From NCBI GenBank assembly GCA_025093555.1, contig JAIWNF010000086.1, positions 62,001 through 126,000 of the forward strand: a stretch of DNA of 64,000 bases. Direction: 5' to 3'. Source of the DNA: Circinella umbellata (lineage: Eukaryota > Mucoromycota > Mucoromycetes > Mucorales > Lichtheimiaceae). Both the position numbers and the translations under genes were made by a program. The notes beneath the pieces were generated by a model. That model did not search any database and had not been told where the DNA came from. It saw only the letters and a list, made by a program, of their open reading frames with translations. Numbering within the stretch: the stretch's first letter is position 1; every line of letters begins with the position of its first letter. Below are positions 27,204 to 38,914 of the stretch, in pieces.

Positions 27204-28139
27204 ATGATTGCCTCTTGCTTGAAAAATGCGTTTGATCCCACTTGTCCCAATCTTAAACGTACACTTCATTCAAAACAGAAAAAACAATGGGATCATGAAC
27301 CATTTTTAATACAACGACGTCATGGTAATAAACGATTAAAATCAATAACTGCAACACAAGAACAAAAACAAGAAAAGCAACAGCTCAATGAAGATCCGGA
27401 ATTATTAGAAACTTTTAAACAAGAAAATAGTGTAACTACATGTATACAACGACTCGCACAGCTTGAAAATATTGACCAACTCGTTTATATTCTCGACCAT
27501 TTAAATCTTCAAAATCACAATGGTGATCAAGAAGATATTATTTTTGAGGAAACGTGTCGACAAATTGATAATATATCACAGCATCATCATGCTGTTCAAC
27601 TATTAAGCAAAATCATTGCTCCTCAATTAAAAATACGTAAAACGTTATTATCACGTCCACTTAGTCAACAATTATTACAAGTACAAAATCATCGTGCTCT
27701 ATTACAAGGACTAGTATTAGAATACATATCCACGTGTGAATTACCAACGCATAATAATATTATGATCAAATTAATACAACAATGTTCACCTACATTACGA
27801 CAATCATTTATTCATGATATACTTCAAAAACGACCATGGAAAAAAAATCAACAAGATTTAATTATTACATTGATTGATAAGGCATTAACTCAACAACCTT
27901 TGTTAACAGCTTTACCTTTCTTGGATGAACTATTAAATGTCATTCGATTAGGTGTACAATTGGACCCAAAAGTTAAAAATTATATGCAATTATTATTAAC
28001 ATTGACTTCTAAATATGGATCCTTATTAACTCAATCTTTGGATACTATTGAACAGATTGCTCAATCAAGTGATATGTTTTTAAAAAGAGCTGTGTTGGGA
28101 CAATTAACTTCAATACGAAAAAAGTTAACGATACAATAA
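27204..28139 (+). CDS. FANCE: FANCE-like protein (Fanconi anaemia core complex E)
   Basis: Single exon, 311 aa. The N-terminus is basic (KQKKQ, RRHGNKRLK) and probably disordered. From about residue 100 the sequence is all helical repeats. The C-terminal half follows the order I recall for vertebrate FANCE C-terminal domains: a Leu-rich repeat block, a PW(K) motif (RPWKKNQ) before a helix, a YMQLLLTLTSKYG block, and a terminal MFLKRAVLGQL...RKKL resembling the TFLRKSLKAAL end of FANCE. FANCE bridges the FA core complex to FANCD2 during interstrand-crosslink repair in the nucleus. It is shorter than human FANCE (536 aa), mostly by lacking N-terminal sequence. The call rests on remembered pattern similarity, not an alignment. 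Convergent with ATP-citrate lyase, 269 bp between stops. Confidence 0.62.
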   Translation: MIASCLKNAFDPTCPNLKRTLHSKQKKQWDHEPFLIQRRHGNKRLKSITATQEQKQEKQQLNEDPELLETFKQENSVTTCIQRLAQLENIDQLVYILDHLNLQNHNGDQEDIIFEETCRQIDNISQHHHAVQLLSKIIAPQLKIRKTLLSRPLSQQLLQVQNHRALLQGLVLEYISTCELPTHNNIMIKLIQQCSPTLRQSFIHDILQKRPWKKNQQDLIITLIDKALTQQPLLTALPFLDELLNVIRLGVQLDPKVKNYMQLLLTLTSKYGSLLTQSLDTIEQIAQSSDMFLKRAVLGQLTSIRKKLTIQ

Positions 28140-28408
28140 ATATTGTGCTGTTGTTTATTATGACTAGATATAAAATGTATTTTTTTTTATTAAAAAAAAG
28201 AGTGAAAGAAGGAGTTGTTATAATTGTATGTTCCTTTTTTTTTATATGTAGGAAGAGGAAATGTTTTTTTTTTTTAAAAAAAAAAAGAGATAAAAAAATG
28301 CAACAAAATGAAAAATGTAAATTAAGAGGATGGATGAATGTGCGAAAAATAAAAGACAAAAAAAATATATGGAAAAGGAGGATATACATGTAATTATATA
28401 AAAATCAC

Positions 28409-31400
28409 TTATTTAGCTTGAACATTGACACGTGCTGTAACGCGACGAGGATCGAGAGTTTCAGGATCCAAGGAAGGCAAAAGATAAGAAATATCATCCC
28501 AAGGATGTCTGTACAAGCCTTGCTTCAATCTCTTTTGATCCAAATGATGACCAATGAAACCAAGGGTACGACCCAAGACAAACAAACCATTCAAAGTACC
28601 AATGCGAGTATATTCTTCAGCTTCTTCACGAGTGAATGCACCAGAATCACGTAAAAGATCAACAAATGAAACAGCAATACAACCATCCACATTCAAAATC
28701 AAATTATCCTTCTTGCTGGTAGTAATATCTTCGACAGCCAAAGCATAGTCCAAAATAGGAGTGTGGGGGAAATTCTTTTTGACAAAGTTCTTGACCAATT
28801 CGACACGCATATCTGGGTTAGTACGCGACTTAATCTTGTGACCAATACCGGGAATAAGCTTGTTAGCCTTACGCATGCTGGTAACAAATTCACGAGGGGT
28901 CATGCCACTGTCATACGCACGAGCGAAGTTAGTAGCAGCACCATCAAGAGCACCACCGAAACGTTCACCAATGGTCAACAAACCAGAGACAACAGATGAG
29001 ATCAAATCCTTGCCAGCACGGGTGGTGATGATAGTGTTCATGGCCTAAAATAATTATAAATAATCATGAGTAATCACTTTCTTTAAAAAAAAATAACTCC
29101 TCTGACGGATAATTTTTTAAACCCATTTTTCACAATAATGATTACATAAAAATATAAAGAAAATACTTACACCAGAGACAGCAGGACCGTGATCAGCAGT
29201 CAACATCAAGACCATTTCAATGAACTTGCATGCATAATCGGGCAAACGACGCTTGAACCACAAAAGTGACAAAACACCACCAATACCAATATCTTCCTTA
29301 AATACGTCAGTAATACGCATACCAGCATACAACAGTTCTTGACCACGATCATCAACAATGGTAGAGACAAAGCTTGCAGGTTTACGAACCAAACCTAATT
29401 CTTGAGCCCAGGAGTAATCGATGGGAATCTTGGGGATTTCAGGTTCAGCAACTGGGATAATGGTACCTTCCTTGACCAACTTTTGATAAGCTTCAGCCAT
29501 AGAGTTGGGCATCTTTTCGAAGGTTTCAGGAACAATAATACCAGCAGCACGCATGGCCTTGTTCTTGGCATCGGCAGTTTCCAAATCAGAATTGGCAAGA
29601 GCACCAGCGTGACCGAATTGAACATCAGTGGTGAACATCTTAGCACAAGTACCAATACACCAGGCAACAATAGGTTTCTTGATAGTTCCATTCTTAACAG
29701 CTTCAATGACGCGGTATTCTTCGACACCACCAACTTCACCCAAGAGAACTAACATCTTACAGTTGGGATCATTTTCATAACGCAATAAATGATCAATGAA
29801 TGTAGAACCAGGATAACGATCACCACCAATAGCAACACCTTCATAGACACCATCGGTTGTACGAGAAATAATGTTGTTCAATTCATTGGACATACCACCG
29901 GATTTGGAAACGTAACCGACAGATCCAGAACGGTATAATTTCGAGGCAACAATGTTATCCATCATACCACCAGTATTACCAATCTTGAAACAACCAGGCT
30001 TGATACCACCAACAGTAGCAGGACCAATGACAAGAACCTTGCGACGTTCAGCTTCGTGCAACAATTGACGAGCACGACGTTCTGGGACACCTTCAGCAAT
30101 AATAGCAATGGTCTTGAATTGAGGGAAAGTCAAGATTTCACGAGTAGAATCAAAAACGGAACGGCATGAAGCAAAGTTGACAACAACATCGGCTTCAGGG
30201 AACTTTTCCGAAGCTTCTTTCAATGAGGTAAAAACGGGAATAAGGGTTTCCTTGGTACCCCAGTAGAACTTTTGTACGTGGGAACCACCGAAAGGATAGA
30301 CCATACAAGCGACAGAAGGTGTTTCACGCTTACACATGAAATCAAAATCAAGCATACCTTGAACAGCACGTGGTTGCATACCATAGACAACAGCACGGGT
30401 CTTTTTAGTGAAAGGACGGTACCATTCAGAGGTTTCACTTTGTTGCTTATCAAAATATTCCATACGTTCACGAGCATCGGCAGCAGGGGTTTGATTATCT
30501 TCAGCTAACTTGAGCTTGGGGCTACGGGTACCATTAGCAGGAGTAGTAGCACCACTGTCACCACCAAAGATTTGATCTTGGAACAAGTTACCACTGGAAG
30601 CGCCACCGGCTGGAGCATCTTGACCAATAGAAGAAGATTTGCCCAACAAAGCCAAAGGTACAATATCAGTAATATGGGTTTCGGGACCAAACACTTGAAT
30701 TTCAACACCCAAAGTTTCACCCAATTGACGCATGGCACGCAAACCTTCTTGGTAATTAGGACCGCCACGGCGGATAAAGATACGGACCTTGTGAGAGATA
30801 AGAGCTTGCTTGAAATCAGTCAAGGCGCGAATAATACCCTTGAAAGTAGTAGCAACATTAGTGAAATTGGCAATACCACCACCAATGAACAATGTCTTGC
30901 CATCAGGATGAACTGCACCACGAGTCATCAAGTCCAAAATGGTCTTTGCGTATTCATATGTTTGAGTTTCAGTAGGGGCACCCGAGTATTCGCCATAGTT
31001 TGCCAATTCATCAGCGTAACCCAAAGCGGCAATGGCGTCCGAGTAAACAACGGAAGCACCGCCACCAGCAACCATAGTCCAAATACGACCTTCACGGTTT
31101 AAAATAGTTAATTTTAAAGAAGCACCCGTCTTACCATCCAATTCTTGAATATAAGCTTCTTCTGCACTCAATTCACGACCAAATGGAGCAGGGAATTCCA
31201 TAGGTGGTCCGACATCAGCACCTTGCTTTTTGTCAGCAACAGGTAATCCGATATGTTGAGGGGCACGGGCAATGGCCCACTTTGGACCAGCCTCAAACTC
31301 CGCAGTTTGATCAAGCTTGGCAGCTAAATCCAAGTACATGACTTGAGGTGTTTGACCTTCCGCGGGATCGGTGACAACCAATGGATTGATTTCCAAGTAG

Positions 31401-32249
31401 GTAAAGTGCAAATCAACATAGACAGAATAGAGACGAGTAATAAAATCAACCAAGACATCACGCTTGAATTCGGGAACATCCTTAAGTAAAGTTTCCTTGA
31501 TAGATTCAGCAGATGGGAAGGCTTCATCGACCTTGACCAATAATTTCAATGCTTTTGCGTCAACGTCACCAACATCAATACCACCTTCATGAGTAAACAA
31601 AATATAATCTCCTTCGCGAACAGAGTTGATACAAACATAGTATTCAGTGTTTTGAGGATGAGGTGTGAATGGCTCAACCAAAAAGGTCTTGATCATACCC
31701 TTAGTACGGTCAATCTAGAAAAAAAATTAGAGATGAGTAAACTTAAATAATCCAGACCCAATGAACACGCAACAAATAATATTGGTACCCGATAAACCCG
31801 AGATATACCGAATACAATTTCCGACCCGTTTTTTCCAACTTTTTTTTATAATCTTCCCATACATCAATCAATCAATCAAAAAAAATATATACCTGAATTT
31901 CCTTGCCAGCGCGTTCTTCAATCCATTGTCGTGCTTCAGACCAATCCTTGTTAAGGGTCAACAAACCGTGCTTACCACGACGTTTAATAAGTTGATCAGG
32001 TTTGGCGACAAGCTTATCAGTTAATAACCATGGGTGAGTTTGTTCAAGAGTATCAAGTTGTTGCTTCAAAGCGTTGTCAAAAGCAGACTTGTTATTCAAA
32101 AGAGAAGTATCAACTTGGATATGTGCCAACTTGGTAGCAGCAGGTGCAAACAACGAAGGAGAATCTTGTTGAGAAACGAGAGGTGCACGAAGCAAATGAT
32201 AAGCAAGCAATAATTTGCCATCATATTCACGAATGGCTTTGGCTGACAT
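28409..32249 (-). CDS. ACLY: ATP-citrate lyase, single-chain
   Basis: Three minus-strand exons, 32249-31893, 31714-29171 and 29044-28409, give 1178 aa, close to the animal enzyme (~1100). It makes cytosolic acetyl-CoA and oxaloacetate from citrate, CoA and ATP, feeding lipid and sterol synthesis. In order: ATP-grasp/succinyl-CoA-synthetase-beta-like part ([18 protein letters not shown]-like and YLEINPLVV motifs), citrate-binding part ([21 protein letters not shown]), a low-complexity linker, the CoA-binding/succinyl-CoA-ligase-alpha part with the phosphohistidine loop FGHAGA (His ~821), then the citrate-synthase-like domain ending [17 protein letters not shown]. Both introns are phase 0. The codon usage is visibly more GC- and C-ending than neighbours, as in highly expressed genes. 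No break seen. Confidence 0.97.
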
Positions 32250-33777
32250 TATTAAATATATATGACTCTATGTGTATATGAAAAAAAAAGAAGAACAAAA
32301 AGAAAGAAAGTAGAAAAGAGCAAAAAAAATGAAAAGTGAAAAAAGTAAAAGAAATGAGGTTATAAAAAAAAAAGAAGAAAAAACAGGTTATAAGCTGCAA
32401 TATGCATGTTCACCTTTTTATATAGAAAAAAATTGTTGGGATCAGACACGCATTAGATAAAAAAGATTATAGATTATAATTTTCGTTTTAGTCTGGCTAC
32501 GTATCCGCGTGTGTGTGAGATTATACAGCAGACACGCTATAAAACATTTTGACAAGATGTGAACCTACAATTACATGAATCGGCCTTTTCTTTTTGTGTT
32601 ACTTTAAGGGGGGAGAGCTGATCCCGTTACCATTTATGGTTACCTGCCGAGGTCATACGCTTGATTTGGATATGGTTGCCTCGGTGAGCCGTCAAAAGCG
32701 TTCCCCAACCGCGCAATAAATAAATAAAACAAGTTCTAATGAGCTTTTTGGGTTTATTTGGGGTTAAAGCTTCTGAACCATTTTTTGGGCATCTTTTTTT
32801 TTATATGATGAGTTATTATCATTATTATATACTATCATTATCCACTCAAATCACGCACATAAATATAACACATTTTTATAAAAATAAAAATCAGGAAAAG
32901 ATAAGTTATTATAATTGTTATTTCAAATGTTACTATTATTTTTATTATTATTGTAAAAAAAAAAAGTATATTATTATCATTTTTGCAAATGTTAATGTGA
33001 CGTATTATATAAAGAAATTATGTAAGGCAAATATATATATATAGAAAGTAAATTGTAGTAATTGTTATTATTGTTGTTGGGTGAGTATGAATGGTATGTA
33101 TTGTTTAATTGTGTGTAGTAAATGTGTGTATGTATAAAATGTAATAAAATTGGGATTTTGTAAGAACATATAAGTTACTTATGGTAAGAAAATGTATATA
33201 AGTGTATGTGTGTGTAAGGAGAATGATGAAAGGGGTATCTGTGTATAAAGAAAATAAAATTCATTGTATATGATAAAAAAAATAATTCATTGTGTAAAGA
33301 AAAGTAACCATAATAAGCTTTTTTTTTCTTTAAAAATAATAATAATAATAATAAGAGGGGTAATAGAAAGCATATAAAAAATCTACAAAAGGAAGTATGT
33401 ATATAAGAAAAAATAAGTGTGTATGTATAATAAGGAGGATAAAAAAAATTTGATAGGATCATTATCCATAATATCAAACCTTTAACCTCCTCATTTTGGA
33501 GGAGTAAAGGTTACGTTATGTAGGCATCAAAAAGCGGCGTAGTAATGTAAAAGAAAAAAAAAAGTTATAAAAAGAAAGATTGAATTCGATAATAAAGTAG
33601 AGGAAGAAGAGATGATTGCCATGATATCGATGTGTGATATATCATTTGTTTAAGGTGTTGGAAGATAATATGAAAAAAAGAGGAGGGAAAGGCAGAATTT
33701 TTTTTTTTTTGGTTCGATATGATGATGTGAAAAAGCTTTTTTTTTTAACCTTTCCCTTTAGATTTTTGCTTGTTTAT
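32250..33777. other. Promoter side of ATP-citrate lyase and 3' flank of the C2H2 gene
   Basis: About 1.5 kb with no coding frame. Purine-rich tracts lie directly upstream of the lyase ATG. A GC-richer block at 32600-32720 stands out in this AT-rich context and may contain the core promoter elements. Farther left of the C2H2 stop are TG-rich and AT microsatellite stretches, an (AAT)n run near 33337-33352 and one clear hairpin (separate entry). Confidence 0.5.
33477..33512. other. Perfect-arm hairpin downstream of the C2H2 gene
   Basis: Left arm AACCTTTA (33477-33484) plus CTCCTC (33487-33492), loop ATTTTG, right arm GAGGAG (33499-33504) plus TAAAGGTT (33505-33512). This gives 14 base pairs interrupted by a two-base bulge. 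It lies ~270 bp beyond the C2H2 stop codon and ~1.2 kb upstream of the lyase start, so it could be a 3'-UTR structure, a palindromic binding site or chance. Confidence 0.7.
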
Positions 33778-35455
33778 TTATTGGCGAGCTGCAGTGACAG
33801 CTACCACATCGCTCCATTGCTGTTGTAAATTAGATATATTCGTCATTTTAAGGAATGCGTCATTATCACTGTTTGTTGCTTCATTTGTTCTTTGCATAGT
33901 AGTTGTGGGTTGTTGGTACTGGGATGTTGACATATGGTGCTGTTTTTCTTGTTGTTGTTGTTGTTGAAGTTGTCGTTTACGTCGATCTTCATGACGTTGA
34001 TGGGTTTTCATGTGCTGTGAAAGGTTATCTGAGCGGGAAAATGTCTTATGACAATTTGGGAAACTGCATGGAAAGGGACGTTCTAGTGTATGAATACGCA
34101 TATGGCGTTTCAAATGTTCCAACCGTTTGAATCGTCGTTGGCACTGAGAGACAGGACAAACATGCGATTTGTTTTGAGCAATGGTTGATGCTGTTGTTGA
34201 TGTAACAGGAAAAGATGCTCTTCTTGGTGGGACAGAAGTGGTTGTCGTCGAACAATCAATATTACCCCATTGAGCATTATTGCTATTTGGAAACATAAAG
34301 TATTCACTGTTGGAAATACCGGTTGATGAAAAAGAAGACGACATGGTGGATGGTGAAGAACCAGAAAGATAGGTAGGTTCCATGTTGATTTGTTGATCGT
34401 TGAATACAATGTTTTCAGACATTGCTGCTAACGTCGTATTGTTACCATGGTCAGGAAACTAAATATAATTGAGTGGGTTAGTAATTTATTTTTCAGCTAC
34501 ATTACTTTTTTTTAAAAAGAAAATTCTTTTGCTATACCTGTTGAGAAGTAGGTCGGTGTTGCTCATACGTTGAATAATCAAATGAAGAAAACATGTTATT
34601 GGTTGTCGTGGAAACAGCCGTTGTCATGGGTTTTGCGACGTTAGTTGTTGCTGAACACGATGTTGGAATCGAATTACCATTTTTAGAATTTGGCTTGCTA
34701 CCACGTGAAGATGATGATCGACGTTGTTGTTGTTCTTGAATCATAGTTTTTTTGGTATGTGTACGACAATGCGCATGAAAATTGTCAGATCGACTAAAGC
34801 TTTTTCCGCAACCGAGAAAATGACAAACATGAGGCCGTTCACCTGTGTGGACTAACATGTGTCGTTTTAGATGTTCATAACGTTTAAAACTCCATCCACA
34901 ATAAGCATACTTACACACATGCTTATGTTGAATAGCAGGTGCATCTGAAGATCGTTGTTGCTTTGTTTTTGTGGCGATTGAAGAAGAGGTTGTAACGGAC
35001 TGTTGTTGTTGTTCATTCACATTGGCAGTAGGTGAGATTATAGTATCAGTGTTAAATTGTTGTTGTTCCTGAGGTTGAGAAATATTAACTGCTGAATTCA
35101 TTATGTTATGACTGGTAGTAGTTTGTTGCTGTTGATTGTGATAATCATAATTTCCAATCATTCTGTAAGTATCAAAAAACTGGGGTTGACTAGAATAACC
35201 AAATGGCCCAATATCTACCGAAAACTTTCGTTGTTGAGCCATTGGATCATAGAAGACAGTCGACATAGGTGAAACTGCTGCAGGAGTTAATGGTGTAGTT
35301 GATTGACTATCGGGGTACATCATTATACTGATAGGAGAAGAAGACGAAGTAAAACTAACGCTTTTGGTAGGTGATGAATAAAAGTTTTGTTGTAACTCAG
35401 GTGAGAGCATAGGTGATGTTGAGGACTCGGAGTAATTGGTATTATCCATTTGCAT
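33778..35455 (-). CDS. Transcription factor with two duplicated C2H2 finger pairs
   Basis: Two minus-strand exons, 35455-34538 and 34458-33778, joined in phase 0 by a 79-bp intron (GTATAG...TTTAG), give 532 aa. Exon 1 encodes a Gln/Ser/Thr-rich N-terminus and fingers at ~181-203 and 211-233. Exon 2 encodes a second pair at ~407-429 and 437-459. In both pairs finger one reads FKRxEHLKRHMxxHT and finger two has KxFSRSDN. A Gln-run and basic stretch follow the last finger. The pairs are surely paralogous. The reading through the intron has no stop, which supports one gene, but two adjacent genes (second ATG complementary to 34420-34422) cannot be excluded. Nuclear regulator; targets unknown. Confidence 0.83.
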
Positions 35456-38400
35456 TATTGTTGAATGTTGTGGTCGTAAAATATTAATATTTAGAAACTG
35501 TTGTTGCTTTCTTTTTAAGTTTAACGAGAACGGATTTATAACTTAATAATGTGATAGTCAATAATACGTGAAACGAAGAACATGAAATATATACATACCT
35601 TTCTTTTTCAAATACGTATAAGAAGAATTTTATATTAGTTTATATATATATATGTATATATAAGTTTTAGGTAGTGGCAACAAAAGTAGATAGTGAAATA
35701 ACAAACAAATAAATAAAAAAGCTTCCTTTTTTTGAAATTTTTATTTTGTTTCAATTGGCTTTATATAAATACCTAAAAAAATTACAGGAACAGTTTTTTT
35801 TAGTTAACCCTGAAAGGTAAAAGGAATAGAAATGATATTATTATTATATATTGTAATGGAGAAAGAAAAACGCCTGGTGCTAAAAGGGCGATAAAAGGAT
35901 ATAATGAAGATCTACGCATACATATAAAAAAAAGACGTGCTCGAGTTGCAATGCAAGAGAAAAAAAAATCAGGGATCAATGCGTGCACACCACCTTACAT
36001 TGGATGTTTGAGTAAAGTACATAGTGCTAAAAAAGATTTTATACCCGTGAGATTTATGTACAAGCAAGATTACTTTTTAAACAAGTGCGTGGTTTTATTA
36101 TTATTATTATTAATCTGAAGTGTGCAACATGCAACCTATAACTCTTTATTTTTAAAAAGCGAATTCATGCTTCCCGATCTTGAAAATGCCCCTTATTCCT
36201 ATTTTACTATTCGTATTCTGTATTAAAACAATATAGAAAAGAACATAAAGTATAGTTTTATTTATTTTTCTCAAGTATGTAGTATTTGATTATGCTATAA
36301 GAATAAAAATAACGAGTCGCAATGGAATGAATCGTAGGATAGCCAATTTTATTTTATGGAAAGGTATTAACAGTAGAAAAATGTATACTTTTTAAAAGTA
36401 TCGTTTTTCAATAACAGCTAATAGGATAGGTTACTTACTACTACTGTTCCTAACCTATGTGAGATAAAAGAACGGAATTGACCATACTGTGAGAATAAAA
36501 TATGATTCCGAACAGTGTCAATACAAATTGTTATAGAGAGTAAAATATTGTCGTTCTCCTTATTTTAAAATTTATAATGTGAGTGTATAATACATCATGC
36601 AATTCAGCTCTTTCTTATACTACTCCTTACTATAAGAAAATTGACAATATTTCATATATACACGCGTTTCTCCCCAATATTCTATAACGATTTATTTACT
36701 CCTTTTCTAATAACTATTATACAAAAATAACCTCACTTATACTATTTATTAATTATTTTCTTCTTTTCCTTTTATTTCCCCTTTTACACTCCCGTTTTTC
36801 TTTTATATACTATATATATATATTCGATATAAAAATTCTAAATTTGGTTTTTACGCCCGGTCTCATTCAAATTATTTTTACTCAAAAGACTTTTTTTTCG
36901 AAAACCAAATAATAATATTAATAGTTAGCAGCATGAAAAAAGAGAAGAAAAAAAAGGGACTTCTTCCATAATACATATTCAATAATATTCGATCTAATGC
37001 ATAATACTCTTAATCTATTATCAATATTTTATATGAACACCAATAGAATATTATTAACAGTCCTGACAGTATAAACAAAACGTATGATTGTTATTTAAAG
37101 TGAAGAATAAAGCCATAATTATATACGTAAAACCTTTAAGATCAAAGAAGATCATTTTTTGTGTATCCCATTTCTTCTTCTCGTATGTGTTGATAATATT
37201 ATTAATATTATTTATAAAGAAAAAAAGGAGTTTTCATGATGGGGAGAAAGGGAAAAAAAGGTACAAAAAAGAGAGGAGCATATTACCAATGGGCGATGAG
37301 TACCACGGGTAAGAAAATAATGGATTAGAGGAATTATTACGTATGTTGTTTCTTCAACATCATCTTAACAAGAATATTTTAGACTTATAATAAATGTGTT
37401 TACGTACTGTAGCTATGACCTCCTTCTTATTATTTTTATCATTACACGCTTCAATAATGTTTTTTCTAACCATGTTTCTTCCCTTTTGAAGACTTGATAT
37501 AAAAAAAGCGAAGTGCCCTTTTATTTCAACACAGAATCTCCTATTTCCTTTTTAGAATTTAACTCCTTTGTTTAATACAATATTGTCTTTTTACATTCAT
37601 TATTTATTGTCATTAACAAAATACTACTTGTTTGCTGGTTTATTAAACAAGATCTAATGTTGCCCTGATGATCTGTTATAATACTAAACAAATAATAAAG
37701 GCTGATCATATTACACCTATTTCTTTTCTAGGTCAGTGCGGAAGAAGTTAATTCTATAAAAAAAACATTGTTGTTATCATATAACTTCACCTTTTTTTTA
37801 ATATTCTTTTCTCTCTAAATTGCCATTCTTATATTATTTATCCATTCGCTTTTCTCTCCTCAAAAATTATATAGCTGGAAAAAAAAATACAAAATATGAA
37901 AAAAAAGGGTCCGTAACACATGGAAGAAAAAGACTAAAGTGACACATTTATTAGCATAATAATAGTAGCAACTAGTAAGTAATGACATACAGAATTCCCC
38001 AAATATTTTTCCTCCAATAGTTGGGGAGCCTGTGATACTAGAAGATAGCAGTAGTAAAGAATGTTTCATAAACAAAAAAGGGCAGATACCAAATTTGGAA
38101 TGCTTCCGAGGAAGATCTCTTACTTTCTGTGGGCACGGATCATGTCGCCTTGTTTTACATATCTGAGTTTTTTCTTTTAATCTCCTTCCTCTTTTTCTCG
38201 GCATGCTTACAAACAGGGTCCATAAGTGATTCGGTTGAAAAAAAAATAGGAGTATTTATAAGCACAATTAAAGTTTTCCAAAAGAAAAAAAAACATCTCG
38301 AGTTTTTTTTTCTTAAGAAGCAATTACAAAGCTGGTGAAATTAGACTATTACTAAATGATTATATGTGAAATTGATTGATTATTTTAACTAGCTTCAATT

Positions 38401-38914
38401 ATGTGGGTGTGAAACATTGACATGTATAGCTTATTCCTCTTTAACTGAATTCTTATAGAGCAAATACAAATTATTATCGCGTGAGATATTTTTCATAATA
38501 AAAATTTGAAAGCTTTTATTCTGAAACAGTGAGAATTGGTATAACTAAAGCTCTTGTGAAGATGACAGTAACATATTATAATAAATAGTAATTAAGTTAA
38601 GGACCGACTTATTGTGTGAGAAAAAAAAATCACTTATCATCCGCATTGATCCGCTATAGATTTCTAATTCCATATACAGACTTTGACAACAATAATAATA
38701 TGGGATGATTTCTCCTTCTTTCTTTTCGTTTCTATTTAGTAATATATAGGCCATTATATTTACTGCTTCTATTGCGTTAATATTGTGACTAGTTTCCTCA
38801 CCCAGAAATATAATTGAAATGATCATTTAAGTTACATATAATTTAGATGAGTAAGCACACTGTGAGTTATTATGTGATTACTTCCTTTTATACAATGTAG
38901 CAATAATACGTGAT
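35456..38914. other. Long intergenic region, no gene seen
   Basis: About 3.5 kb, strongly AT-rich, containing the promoter of the C2H2 gene on the left and the 3' flank of the propeller/coiled-coil gene on the right. The longest frames (74-114 codons) are low in complexity and unsupported. A small inverted repeat ATAGGTTA...TAACCTAT lies around 36425-36456. Confidence 0.5.

Noticed and set aside
30572..31102. 176-codon plus-strand frame
   Set aside because: Antisense shadow of ATP-citrate lyase exon 2, caused by its biased codon usage.
37860..38204. 114-codon minus-strand frame
   Set aside because: Phe/Tyr/Leu-rich composition from AT-rich DNA, no motif, no splice partners, no conserved-looking block.
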